Shown in pieces: positions 9,286 to 20,359 of a DNA stretch of 64,000 nt. The notes under the pieces were generated by a model. It was not told the origin of the DNA and ran no database searches. It saw only the letters and a program-made list of their open reading frames with translations. This stretch comes from Bufo bufo (lineage: Eukaryota > Chordata > Amphibia > Anura > Bufonidae), in NCBI RefSeq assembly GCF_905171765.1, contig NC_053397.1:1-64000 (forward strand), in the 5' to 3' direction. Numbering within the stretch: position 1 is the stretch's first letter; every line of letters begins with the position of its first letter. The position numbers and the translations under genes were made by a program.

Positions 9286-12200
9286 CTAATCTGCACAAGG
9301 GATGGACAGGTCCTGTGGGATCCATGCCTGGTTCATTTTTATGAACGTCAGCTTGTCCACATTGGCTGTAGACAGGCGGCTGCGTTTGTCTGTAATGACG
9401 CCCCCTGCCGTGCTGAATACACATTCAGACAAAACGCTGGCCGCCGGGCAGGCCAGCACCTCCAAGGCATAAAAAGCTAGCTCTGGCCACGTGGACAATT
9501 TGGAGACCCAGAAGTTGAATGGGGCCGAACCATCAGTCAGTACGTGGAGGGGTCTGCACAGGTACTGTTCCACCATGTTAGTGAAATGTTGCCTCCTGCT
9601 AACACGTTCCGTATCAGGTGGTGACCTCTTGCTCCTCCTCTGCCTTCGCCTTGGGCTTCCACTGGTTCCCCTGTGACATTTGGGAATGCTCTCAGTAGCG
9701 CGTCTACCAACGTGCGCTTGTACTCGCGCATCTTCCTATCACGCTCCAGTGTAGGAAGTAAGGTGGGCACATTGTCTTTGTACTGGGGATCCAGCAGGGT
9801 GGCAACCCAGTAGTCCGCACACGTTAAAATGTGGGCAACTCTGCTGTCGTTGCGCAGGCACTGCAGCATGTAGTCGCTCATGTGTGCCAGGCTGCCCAGA
9901 GGTAAGGACAAGCTGTGAACATGCTTCATCCTCATCCTCCTCCACCTCCTCCTCATCCTCGTCCTCCTCGTCCTCCAGTAGTGGGCCCTGTCTGGCCACA
10001 TTTGTACCTGGCCTCTGGTGTTGCAAAAAACCTCCCTCTGAGTCACTTCGAAGAGACTGGCCTGAAAGTGCTAAAAATGACCCCTCTTCCTCCTCTTCCT
10101 CCTGGGCCACCTCCTCTTCCATCATCGCCCTAAGTCTCAAGGAGACATAGAAGTGGTATTGTAATGCTGATAACGGCGTCATCGCCACTGGCCATGTTGG
10201 TGGAGTACTCGAAACAGCGCAACAGGGCACACAGGTCTCGCATGGAGGCCCAGTCATTGGTGGTGAAGTGGGTCTGATCCGCAGTGCGACTGACCCGTGC
10301 GTGCTGCAGCTGAAACTCCACTATGGCCTGCTGCTGCTCGCACAGTCTGTCCAGCATATGCAAGGCGGAGTTCTACCTGGTGGGCACGTCGCATATGAGG
10401 CGGTGAGCGGGAAGGCCGAAGTTACGCTGTAGCGCAGACAGGCGAGCAGCGGCAGGGTGTGAACGCCGGAAGCGCGAACAGACGGCCCGCACTTTATGCA
10501 GCAGCTCTGACATGTCGAGGTAGTTGCGAATGAACTTCTGCACCACCAAATTCAGCACATGCGCCAGGCAAGGGATGTGCGTCAAACCGGCTAGTCCCAG
10601 AGCTGCAACGAGATTTCGCCCATTATCGCACACCACCAGGCCGGGCTTGAGGCTCACCGGCAGGAACCACTCGTCGGTCTGTTGTTCTAGACCTCCCCAC
10701 AACTCCTGTGCGGTGTGGGGCCTGTCCCCCAAACATATGAGTTTCAGAACGGCCTGCTGACGTTTACCCCGGGCTGTGCTGAAGTTGGTGGTGAAGGTGT
10801 GTGGCTGACTGGATGAGCAGGTGGAAGAAGAGGAGGAGGAAGCTGAGTAGGAGGAGGAGGAGACAGGAGGCAAAGAATGTTGCCCTGCGATCCTTGGCGG
10901 CGGAAGGACGTGCGCCAAACAGCTCTCCGCCTGGGGCCCAGCCGCCACTACATTTACCCGGTGTGCAGTTAGGGAGATATAGCGTCCCTGGCCGTGCTTA
11001 CTGGTCCACGTATCTGTGGTTAGGTGGACCTTGCCACAGATGGCGTTGCGCAGTGCACACTTGATTTTATCGGACACTTGGTTGTGCAGGGAAGGCACGG
11101 CTCTCTTGGAGAAGTAGTGCCGGCTGGGAACAACATACTGTGGGACAGCAAGCGACATGAGCTGTTTGAAGCTGTGTGTGTCCACCAGCCTAAATGACAG
11201 CATTTCATAGGCCAGTAGTTTAGAAATGCTGGCATTCAGGGCCAGGGATCGAGGGTGGCTAGGTGGGAATTTACGCTTTCTCTCAAATGTTTGTGAGATG
11301 GAGAGCTGAACGCTGCCGTGTGACATGGTTGAGATGCTTGGTGACGCAGGTGGTGGTGTTGGTGGTACATCCCATGTTTGCTGGGCGGCAGGTGCCAATG
11401 TTCCTCCAGAGGCGGAGGAAGAGGCCGAGGCGGCGGCAGCAGCAGCAGCAGAAGAGGCTGAGGCGGCGGCAGCAGCAGAAGAGGCCGAGGCGGCAGCAGC
11501 AGAAGAGGTAGCAGGGGGAGCCTGAGTGACTTCCTTGTTTTTAAGGTGTTTACTCCACTGCAGTTCATGTTTTGCATGCAGGTGCCTGGTCATGCAGGTT
11601 GTGCTAAGGTTCAGAACGTTAATGCCTCGCTTCAGGCTCTGATGGCACAGCGTGCAAACCACTCGGGTCTTGTCGTCAGCACATTGTTTGAAGAAGTGCC
11701 ATGCCAGGGAACTCCTTGAAGCTGCCTTTGGGGTGCTCGGTCCCAGATGGCGGCGGTCAGTAGCAGGTGGAGTCTCTTGGCGGCGGGTGTTCTGATTTTG
11801 CCCACTGCTCCCTCTTTTGCTACGCTGTTGGCTCGGTCTCACCACTGCCTCTTCCTCCGAACTGTGAAAGTCAGTGGCACGACCTTCATTCCATGTGGGG
11901 TCTAGGACCTCATCGTCCCCTGCATCGTCTTCCACCCAGTCTTGATCCCTGACCTCCTGTTCAGTCTGCACACTGCAGAAAGACGCAGCAGTTGGCACCT
12001 GTGTTTCGTCATCATCAGAGACGTGCTGAGGTGGTATTCCCATGTCCTCATCATCAGGAAAAATAAGTGGTTGTGCGTTAGTGCATTCTATCTCTTCCAC
12101 CCCTGGGGAAGGGCTAGGTGGATGCCCTTGGGAAACCCTGCCAGCAGAGTCTTCAAACAGCATAAGAGACTGCTGCATAACTTGAGGCTCAGACAGTTTC

Positions 12201-12556
12201 CCTGATATGCATGGGGGTGATGTGACAGACCGATGGGCTTGGTTTTCATGCGCCATCTGTGCGCTTTCTGCAGAAGACTGGGTGGGAGATAATGTGAACG
12301 TGCTGGATCCACTGTCGGCCACCCAATTGACTAATGCCTGTACCTGCTCAGGCCTTACCATCCTTAGAACGGCATTGGGCCCCACCAAATATCGCTGTAA
12401 ATTCTGCTGGCTACTGAGACCTGAGGTAGTTGGTACACTAGGACGTGTGGCTGTGGCAGAACGGCCACGTCCTCTCCCAGCACCAGAGGGTCCACTAACA
12501 CCACCACGACCATGTCCACGTCCACGTCCGCGTCCCTTATTAGATGTTTTCCTCAT
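9286..12556 (-). pseudogene. hAT transposase with BED zinc finger, broken
   Basis: The protein reads from 12,556 down to about 9,286 in several frames. The N-terminal 727-codon frame has an Arg/Gly-rich start, an acidic region, a BED-type zinc finger about residues 283-330 (CTLCHQ and HLHAKH ligands), an Ala/Ser-rich linker, then the RNase H-like core with TTDTWTSKHGQ and the later CLAHVLNLVVQKF motif. A tryptophan codon has become TAG near 10,372. The frame shifts near 10,130, just before a Glu/Asp-rich insert at 9,930-10,110, and again near 9,560. The last part (9,576-9,286) has the hAT dimerisation signature LACPAASVLSECVFSTAGG. It would have moved the surrounding hAT element; it is now a pseudogene. 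Assignment to a specific hAT clade is not attempted. Confidence 0.88.
9930..10130 (-). repeat. Acidic-codon low-complexity stretch in the transposase
   Basis: Repeated CCTCNTC triplets on the plus strand encode Glu/Asp runs on the minus strand. They sit inside the broken hAT transposase, next to one of its frameshifts. Confidence 0.7.
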
Positions 12557-13230
12557 TGTTCCCGTTCACCACAATTTTGAGAATGTCAAATTTGGGAATA
12601 GTTTTTCAACCCAGAACAAAAACTGTGCTTTTACGGTCACTACAAATAACTTGACCAGCTAAAACAGTACAGATTTGGTTGAATAGAAATGTGTGGCCTG
12701 TTTTTTTTTGCGCTGTGTGACAGGTATACGTTTAATCACAGAATTAGACTTGTATCTGCACGGTAGCGTGTGTGTTAAGTTTTTCTGAATGACACTATCA
12801 GCACCTTGAATCTAAGATATCCTTTTTGGGATAGATTTCAAGTAGGCCTGATATAGCAGAAACTACTTATTTTGAGAATGGCAAATTTGGGAATAGTTTT
12901 TCAACCCAGAACAAAAACTGTGCTTTTACGGTCACTACAAATAACTTGACCAGCTAAAACAGTACAGATTTGGTTGAATAGAAATGTCAGGTCCATTTTT
13001 TAGGCGCTGGGTGACAGGCTCAACTTGCCCCTGATGTAGTATATGGCCAAAAGATAACCACACTATTGATGGTTAAATGCACTTGGGTGACACAGGCTCA
13101 GCCTGCACCTGATGTAGTATATGGCCAAAAATTAACCACACTGTTGATGGTTAAATGCACTTGGGTGACACAGGCTCAGCCTGCACCTCATGTAGTATAT
13201 GGCCAAAAAATAACCACACTGTTGATGGTT
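12557..13230. repeat. hAT 5' subterminal repeats (first part)
   Basis: Two kinds of direct repeat sit upstream of the transposase start. A ~115-bp block with TTTGGGAATAGTTTTTCAAC occurs near 12,591 and 12,885. A ~90-bp block with TGACACAGGCTCAGCCTGCA occurs about three times up to the LINE insertion. The second repeat resumes beyond the LINE at 18,233-18,480, so the LINE split one array. No gene is visible. Confidence 0.85.
13217..13230. repeat. Target-site duplication of the L1 insertion (left)
   Basis: CACTGTTGATGGTT is repeated at 18,233-18,246, flanking the LINE. The same words also occur in the host repeat, but removing the LINE plus one copy rebuilds an unbroken host unit. Confidence 0.75.
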
Positions 13231-13462
13231 ATAAATTTATCTTTATTTTAATTTTAAGAAAATGACATAAAATTAATACATAACCAATATTAATCATATT
13301 AGTATATAATATATATAAATACATCACATAACAAATCACGATCATGTATATAATATAGAAATCAAAAATATCCCTATAGGCCCCACCCCCCCCGTCATTG
13401 GCTGTCGTTCCCCTCTGTTCAATCAAAAAACAGAAAATACAATTACTTATTTCTACTTATTT

Positions 13463-16400
13463 CTACGTGGCTCTGCGTGCAACTCTCCGATTCCTTTCAA
13501 TCTCTTCATATACTTTGATTTGCTGATAGTATAGAGCCCACTCCCTTGACGAAGGCTGGGAGGCAGAGCCCCAATACCTGACCAATATAGCTTTTGCTAC
13601 CATCAATCCTCTCAACCAAATCCGTCTAACCTGAGGAGGAACTTCTGTTTCAGAACCATAATCTCCAAAGATCACTATCAAGATCCCCGGATTATAATTC
13701 ATCGTGGATTCCTTTTGTAAAGCAAAAAATACCTCATCCCAAAATTTTCTTACTTTGCTACAGCTCCAAAGCAAATGGCCATAATTCGCATTCACATATC
13801 CACATTTTGGGCAACAACAGTCCCGATCCCGATTCTGGGGGAACGTTCCCTGAATTTTGGGCGTATAATAGAGTCTATGGAGGATCTTAAATTGAATTAA
13901 TCTATGAGCACTGGAGACTGTCGCCCTTCTCACGTTCTTATAGATAGTAGGCCACTGTAAAGGAGGGCAATTCAGCTCTTGCTCCCATTTACTTGGACTT
14001 TTAAAAGGTGTTACAGTAGCCAGTGCCCTACGAAGTTTAGCATATAAACTAGATATCTTCACCCTCTCGTCCTTCTGAGCGTCACAATAATCAAAAAATA
14101 AATAATCTTGTGGAAAAATACGGCCCCTATTCCTAGAGGCTTCAAATATATGTTTCAAACGTGCATACATGAATAAATCTAATGGTGTAATATCAGTTAA
14201 ACCAAATTCCAGAAGTGATTTAAAGCGACCTAAATAAAATAGGTGAGACACCCTATTGATGCCTTTACGTGATCAATAACCGAAATCTGTAATTTTACAA
14301 AATTCCTCTAGCCCCCCATTTCCCCACAGCGGGGTGAAGGCAAATGGGCCGGGGACTCCAAGGATCTCCTTCAACCTATTCCACACCCTCTGTATTGAGA
14401 AGGGGATCAACAACGACTTCCTCATTCCCATAATCCCTGACTCCAAACATGCGAAAATATTATCTATTGACTTATTAATAACAATATTCAAATAACGTGT
14501 GAGTAAACTCTCTTTCCAATTACAGCAGCGCTGAATCTGTGCACAAAAATAATACCCCTGAAAAAATTCGCACCCTCTTCCTGCCCCAAATTAGATCATT
14601 AATCAAGGTCTCCAATCTATGAAAAAAGATGTCCTCAATCCAAATAGGGGAAGCACACATTGGAAACAGAACCATAGGCAAAATAATCATCCTGATCAAT
14701 GCGATTCGATCTGTCTGTGCCAGCATCAATTTACGCCAAGTCCCAACTTTGATCCTGACTTTATCCAGCACTGGGGCCAGATTGAGCTCATAAAACCTAC
14801 TTATTGGAATCCCAATCTTAACCCCCAAATAGTCTAAAGTATCATCGGGGGCCAAAACACGGACTCGGGTCCCTACATCTACCACTTTCCTGTTCAGCGG
14901 AAGAAGCGATGACTTCATCCAGTTAATCATATAACCTGATAATTTACCATAATGTTCTATTACCTCTATAACATACGGGAGAATCTTACAACCCTGTTCC
15001 AGAAAGAGAATCACGTCATCTGCATATAGGCTTATTTTGTCGCTCACTCCTGCGACCCCAAAACCCTCTATGCGCTTATCAAGACGAATCCGACAAGCCA
15101 GCGGTTCTATAAAGAGAGCGAAGAGGAGAGGAGACAGGGGACAACCCTGTCTCATCCCTCTCCGCATCATAACAGGAGAAGTACCAATACCATTAATATT
15201 AATATATGCAACCGGCTGTTGATATAGCATTTGAGTCATTTCCAAAAAAAGTTTCCCAAAACCAAAATAAGACATTGTAGCCCACAAAAAAGATCACTCC
15301 ATCCTGTCAAACGCCTTTGCGGCGTCTAATGACAGGACGGAGTGGTCCACACTACCCCCTACAGACAGATTCAAATAGACCCTATATATACTCGTATGTA
15401 TTTGTCGACCCGGGATAAAGCCCGTCCGGTCAGGATGTACCAGCCCGGCTATAACCCGCTTCAGGCGACCAGCCAAAATTTTTGCGAAGAACTTATAGTC
15501 GGTATTTAGGAGCGATATACGATTTTGGCCCTGAAATAAAAGCTTGTGTTGTGCTTTTTTATATAAAAGTATCTTAAGCTGAGAATTAGCCTCCTTTATT
15601 TGAGTGATAAGCTGCTCCCTGTGACAGCCAATCAATGCGGCACGCAAACTCCTTATTAAATCTGTCAGTTCTTTCTCCCTTCGCCGTGCTTCCTTTCTGA
15701 ATCTATGAATTTTATTAAAGTACAGACCCCTAATGTGGGCCTTCAACGCGTCCCACACATAATGTATGTGTGTCGAACCAACGTTGAAGCCCCAAAATTC
15801 CTGGATATCCTGATCTACTTGGGTTTGCTCCCCTATCACCTCAAACCAATGTGGGTTCAATTTAAAAGTCTTTACGGAGGATGAAGCTTCCGTAAACACA
15901 ATCAGAACTGGGGAGTGATCCGATATTCCGTGCGGTTCATACTTCATCCTCAGGACGCGACCGCACAGATCCCGACTTGCAAAAGCCAAGTCAATACGGG
16001 ACATCGACCCGTATGACTGGCTGAAGCAAGAGAAGATTTTTTTATTGCCATAGAGGTGGCGCCAGATGTCCACCAGCGCCAGCTCCTGGCACACAGCGAT
16101 CAAGGGAGACCCACTGCGGCCGCGCCCAGCAATTGAAGAAAATCGGTCCAACTCAGGGTCTAGAACTGCATTAAAGTCACCTGCCACCAATAAGGCACAT
16201 TGATTCTTGGTAGATATATATTGGGCTAGATGAGAAAAAAACGTTGATTTAAATGGCGGGGGGACATAAATAAACGCCAATATCACCTCCTGCCCTTTCC
16301 AATACCCATGAAGAAATCTGTATCGCCCTTCTTTATCAATGATACTGTCTAATGGTTGGAACTCCGTCCCACGATGGATATATACACTAACACCTCTTGC

Positions 16401-16595
16401 ATAAGCAGAATAACAAGCATGGTACTCGAAAATAGCCCAATTCCTTTTCAATGTATAAATCCTATCTTCTGTTGCGTGGGTCTCTAGAGGTGCCACAATC
16501 GCAGGCAAATGACGGACCACAAGATCAAATACCACCGTCCTCTTCACTCTATCTCCCAGCCCTCTCACATTCCAACATAAAATGTTACCTACCAT
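13463..16595 (-). pseudogene. L1 ORF2: endonuclease and reverse transcriptase, broken
   Basis: ORF2p nicks target DNA and copies the element RNA into it. From 16,595 downward the first 433 codons begin with the AP-endonuclease domain (ILCWNVRGLG; catalytic-region VAGDFNAVLD; GISDHSPV at its end). The reading then passes abruptly from a basic linker (KKAQHKLL) to RT sequence (ISLLNTDYKFFAKIL), so a few hundred residues seem deleted near 15,520. RT continues with LDAAKAFDRME; the following Trp codon is TGA (15,289). Frame 15,287-14,520 carries GCPLSPLLFALF and the YADDVILF box. Further breaks follow at about 14,520 and 14,270. The last part (14,251-13,463) has a Cys/His zinc-knuckle-like CCCPKCGYVN...H...C. 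Inactive. Confidence 0.9.
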
Positions 16596-16819
16596 ATCAA
16601 ATCAAAAAGGAGTAGCCCCCATCTCAGCGGAGAGGCACGCACAGCCACGAGACAGAGAACAGCAGCCAATCTCTCCCTTAAACCCACCCCCAAAAAACCC
16701 CCCTACATGGTTGACAGGGCATTTTACAATACCCATCAACCTCTCTCCTTCCTCCAAAAACCTCCCCCCCCGCCACCTCCCCTCATTGACCTCCCTCCTC
16801 ACCACCTCTTCATACTATT

Positions 16820-17782
16820 TCATAGACCCTTAGAATCCAACCATTGCGCCGCCTCCACATGTGTGGGGAAAAAACAAACAGAATCGTTATGTACCACTCT
16901 TAATTTAGCTGGGTATAACATTGAGTACTTAATCTTAGCTGAAATCAATCTTTTTTTAACCTCAAAAAAAGATCTTTTATTTTGGGTCTCTCGGGAGAAG
17001 TCAGGGAATATTAATATCAGATTACCATCAAAATATATTTCTGATACTTCTCTTTTACGTCTAAGAACCCAATCCTGGTCTTTTGAGCAGACAAATTTTG
17101 CTAGAATAGCCCTAGGGGGGGCACCTGGAGGAGGTTTTTTAAACGGAATTCTATGGGCCCTTTCCACACAGAAGGAGGACACGTCGCAATCTGGCCCCAA
17201 ACTTTCTACCAACCACTTCTGAATAAATTTTGACGGATTGTCCTGCTCAATCCCTTCTGGGAAACCTATTAAGCGCAAATTATATCTACGAGATCTATCC
17301 TCCAACTCAACCACTTTCCTTCTTAGCCAGGCGCGATCTTCATCTACTTCTTCCAGTCTGTTCTTCAATACCCCATTCTCTACAGTGACAGATTTAACGA
17401 CAGTCTCCAATTCCTTAACCTTTAATCTCAACTTCGTCACTTCATCTCTTATTATAGAAACGTCCCCTTGTACTACTGCAAGAGAAGAGGTCAGCTCTGC
17501 AACCAAAGTGCTAGTGGCATTCACCACTCCCAAAATATCCTGCAATTTATTATTAATGCTCTCAAAGCCTTCACTGTGGGAGGAACTGGTCTTTAGTATA
17601 CCCTGATCCGACCGGTCCGTATTATCTGAACCTGTCTCAGCCTGAGGCGCCAATCTCTGTACTCCCCCTCTAGTTTTGGGTGGAGGGGACTTCAAAAATT
17701 TATCAAGTCGAGCCTGCGGGCTCCCCCCTGATCCACTTTTTGGAGAGGTCAGACCACCTGATTTACGATATTTTGGCGGCAT
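16820..17782 (-). CDS. L1 ORF1 protein (RNA-binding)
   Basis: An intact 320-codon frame on the minus strand. Residues 1-65 are basic and Ser/Pro/Gly-rich. Residues about 70-165 form a heptad-rich coiled coil (trimerisation in known L1 ORF1 proteins). An RRM-like domain starts at RRYNLRLIGFPEG (165-177). The C-terminal domain (about 245-320) includes YFDGNLILIFPDFS. Such proteins coat element RNA and act as chaperones during target-primed reverse transcription. The start ATG at 17,782 is the first in frame and precedes a basic N-terminus typical for the family. It is the only complete frame of this LINE. Confidence 0.9.
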   Translation of the reverse strand: MPPKYRKSGGLTSPKSGSGGSPQARLDKFLKSPPPKTRGGVQRLAPQAETGSDNTDRSDQGILKTSSSHSEGFESINNKLQDILGVVNATSTLVAELTSSLAVVQGDVSIIRDEVTKLRLKVKELETVVKSVTVENGVLKNRLEEVDEDRAWLRRKVVELEDRSRRYNLRLIGFPEGIEQDNPSKFIQKWLVESLGPDCDVSSFCVERAHRIPFKKPPPGAPPRAILAKFVCSKDQDWVLRRKREVSEIYFDGNLILIFPDFSRETQNKRSFFEVKKRLISAKIKYSMLYPAKLRVVHNDSVCFFPTHVEAAQWLDSKGL

Positions 17783-18232
17783 TTTATATATACGTCAATA
17801 TATTGCAACTACGTAGAAAATTCCAACACAGCTTTGTCTCATATAAATAAATAACGGACACCCCCCCATCAATGATTCAGAGAACTCAATAGAGAAAGGA
17901 GACAGATAAAAGTGGATATACAGAACGAGCAAGAAGCAAAAAAGGCGCTGAGACAGTGTATATATCCTTCAAAAGCCCCAGATACAACTCGGACTGCCTG
18001 GTTACTCCCCCCAGGAAGCAAGATAGAATATATTGACCAGGAATTATGTAACGACCATATAGATAAAGATATACATACAGATAAATTCAGAAAAATAGCT
18101 GAATATAAATCAAGGAGTATATAGACAAAGGACGAGCTAAACTAGGGGGGACGGCGTACAGATATTCTGCTGACACCCTCCCACCGGTATATCAGCTGGA
18201 GGGCAACTTATAGAAATACAAGTTCCTTTTAG

Positions 18233-19013
18233 CACTGTTGATGGTTAAATGCACTTTGGTGACACAGGCTCAGCCTGCACCTGATGTAGTATATGGCCAA
18301 AAAATAACCAGACTGTTGATGGTTAAATGCACTTCGGTGACACAGGCTCAGCCTGCAGCTGATGTAGGATATGGCCAAAAAATAACCAGACTGTTGATGG
18401 TTAAATGCACTTCGGTGACACAGGCTCAGCCTGCAGCTGATGTAGGATATAGCAAAAAATAACCACACTATTGATGGTTAAATACACTTGGTGATAGCTT
18501 GTGCTGGCGCACCACAAGCCACAAAATGGCCGCCGATCACCCCAGAAAAAAGTGATATAAAAACGCTCTGGGCAGCCTAAAAAAAGTGAGCAAGTCGATA
18601 TTAGCACTTCAATGATCCACAGCTGCAGATCGATCACAGAATGAAGTCTTTTGGAGGAGTTAATCTGCCTAATCTCGCCCTAACGTCGCAGCAGCAACCT
18701 CTCCCTATGCTTGAATCAGCAGAGTGACGTGCAGCGCAACGTGACCCAAGCTTATATAGAGGCTGGGTCACATTCTGCACTGGCCAATCACAGCCATGCC
18801 AATAGTAGGCAAGGCTGTGATGGCCTCTTGGGGCAAGTAGTATGACGCTTGTTGATTGGCTGCTTTGCAGTCTTTCAAAAAGCGCCAAGAAAGCGCCGAA
18901 CACCGAACCCGAACCCGGACTTTTACGAAAATGTTCGGGTTCGGGTCCGTGTCACGGACACCCCAAAATTCGGTACAAACCCGAACTATACAGTTCGGGT
19001 TCGCTCATCCCTA
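18233..19013. other. hAT 5' terminal region after the LINE
   Basis: The ~90-bp repeat resumes (about three units to 18,480, with TGACACAGGCTCAGCCTGCA). It is followed by unique leader sequence and GTTCGGGTTCGGGTCCGTG-type subterminal palindromes, and ends at the terminal inverted repeat. A TATA-like word (CTTATATAGAGG, about 18,750) lies upstream in transposase orientation, but no promoter can be claimed. Confidence 0.75.
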
Positions 19014-19037
19014 TATGCAAGGTATCAATACATCAAC

Positions 19038-19052
19038 ATCTATTCAGCTATG
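19038..19052. repeat. 15-bp target duplication of the palindromic insert (left)
   Basis: ATCTATTCAGCTATG occurs again at 19,946-19,960, on either side of the palindromic insert. Confidence 0.8.
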
Positions 19053-19945
19053 AAGATAAAACACTAGTGATACACCGGCGCTTGCACTGAAATAGACTGA
19101 CGCAGCGGTACCGCAACGGTATCGCCACCGTTGAAAATCAAGTAAATGATGTATGTAATATATGTATTAGGTACTGCGCGACATATGCCCCTTTAAGTCT
19201 CCTTGCCTGTTCGCCACTTTGAAGGTCCGCAGTAAATAATACAGAAACTCACAGATTTTTTTGGAATACCTTATCCTAGATGTTCATCTGCGTGAGCTGT
19301 TCTCCTGCATCTTTCTGTTTTTTTCTTTTCTTTTAAGTGCCGTTCAGGATGAGGAAAGGTGTAGGGGGCTGGACCCTAGTAGTTGTTTGTGATTTTTTAT
19401 GAAAAACAGAGCTTGCCCCGGCCGGTGGCACAGCTCGTGGTTTAAAAGGAGCCGCTTGTTCGCGCTCGCACGGAGCGCTGCGTGACGTCACGGCAGTAGC
19501 TACGGTGGACCAGGAGGACCAAAGTTACTCCAATGCGTTTCGATTAGTTCGCTAATCTTCATCAGTTGGAGTAACTTTGGTCCTCCTGGTCCACCGTAGC
19601 TACTGCCGTGACGTCCCGCAGCGCTCCGTGCGAGCGTGTACAAGCGGCTCCTTTTAAACCACGAGCTGTGCCACCGGCCGGGCAAGCTCTGTATTTTATA
19701 AAAAATCACAAACAACTACTAGGGTCCAGCCCCCTACACCTTTCCTCATCCTGAACAGCACTTAAAAGAAAAGAAAAAAGAAAAAAACAGAAAGACGCAG
19801 GAGAACAGCTCTCGCAGATGAACATCTAGGATAAGGTATTCCAAAAAAATCTGTGAGTTTCTGTATTATTTACTGCGGACCTTCAAAGTGGCGAACAGGC
19901 AAGGAGACTTAAAGGGGTATATGTCGCGCAGTACCTAATACATAT
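19053..19945. mobile_element. Palindromic insertion, Penelope-like candidate
   Basis: Arms from about 19,158 and 19,947 read inwards as near-perfect inverted repeats of about 375 bp each, around a ~38-bp centre (about 19,531-19,570). A 15-bp target duplication brackets the insert, a length more typical of retrotransposition than of DNA transposons. On the minus strand the centre has CTGATGA, a 6-bp stem with CGAA loop, and GAAAC, which resembles a hammerhead ribozyme core as found in Penelope-like elements. No protein is encoded. Membership in that family is inference. Confidence 0.6.
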
Positions 19946-19960
19946 ATCTATTCAGCTATG

Positions 19961-20149
19961 CTGGTGATTTCATATGCATAAAACATATGACAGATGCACT
20001 TTATTTGTGTTATAAAAAATTGCTCTGCGTTGCGTTTTCATTTTCTATAAAAAGGCCCATTAAAATCTTCAGCACCAGGCCCATGATGCTCTTAATCCGG
20101 CCCTGCAAAAACCTTTAATACATTGAAGGTGCTAAGAGGTTAATTTCTC
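19961..20149. other. Gene-free spacer with possible hAT MITE end
   Basis: No coding signal. CTTAATCCGGCCCTG (about 20,091-20,105) resembles the end of MITEs whose other end reads CAGGGCCGGATTAAG, but the opposite terminus was not found. Confidence 0.35.
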
Positions 20150-20234
20150 ATCATGCTCGTTGGGCATTTTTTTTCACTCGTTTTAATTTCTGGTTAACTT
20201 ACAAACCGGGACCCAAAAATGTCAAAGCAGATGC

Positions 20235-20359
20235 ATGGGATAGGCATAAGGCCATCCTTCATATAAGATAGGGCCAGGGGCTATCCATAGTACTCAGTAT
20301 ATTGGGCAGACTAGATGGGCCAAATGGTTCTTATCTGCCGACACATTCTATGTTTCTAT
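20235..20359 (+). mobile_element. CR1/L2-type LINE tail inserted in Gypsy element 2
   Basis: A short piece ending GGCAGACTAGATGGGCCAAA...TTCTTATCTGCC...CATTCTATG interrupts the Gypsy linker between KNVKADA and LSRCFPEV. Short ATGC words at both junctions may be the target duplication. The sequence resembles the 3' ends of vertebrate CR1/L2 elements, from memory of the family. Confidence 0.55.

Larger units (their letters stand above)
13231..18232 (-). mobile_element. L1-type non-LTR retrotransposon inside the hAT
   Basis: About 5.0 kb, minus strand. Order from its 5' end at 18,232: ~450 bp untranslated leader, ORF1 (17,782-16,820), a ~225-bp spacer, ORF2 (16,595-13,463), and an A/T-rich 3' tail at 13,231-13,260. 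A 14-bp target duplication flanks it. The two-ORF layout with coiled-coil/RRM ORF1 and AP-endonuclease/RT ORF2 is that of the L1 group. Confidence 0.9.
2018..19013 (-). mobile_element. 17-kb hAT transposon with nested insertions
   Basis: The left end begins TAGAGTTGAGCGAAC and the right end reads GTTCGCTCATCCCTA, giving imperfect terminal inverted repeats that continue into GTTCGGGTTCGG-type subterminal sequence. The element is flanked by the identical 8-bp duplication TATGCAAG (2,010-2,017 and 19,014-19,021), the length expected for hAT. The transposase remnant lies on the minus strand (9,286-12,556). Within it are a 141-bp tandem array, a Gypsy element (5,009-9,199) and an L1-type LINE (13,231-18,232). 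Without those two insertions and the array the element would be about 5 kb. Stops and frameshifts in the transposase make it inactive. Confidence 0.88.

Noticed and set aside
9029..9424. 131-residue minus-strand frame across the Gypsy LTR
   Set aside because: It spans the LTR/hAT junction, so it cannot be an evolved gene.
9884..10150. Serine-rich small protein on the plus strand
   Set aside because: It is the antisense of the acidic Glu/Asp codon run in the minus-strand hAT transposase.
19500..19715. 71-residue frame in the palindrome arm
   Set aside because: It runs through the inverted arm and the central loop; nothing protein-like is recognisable.
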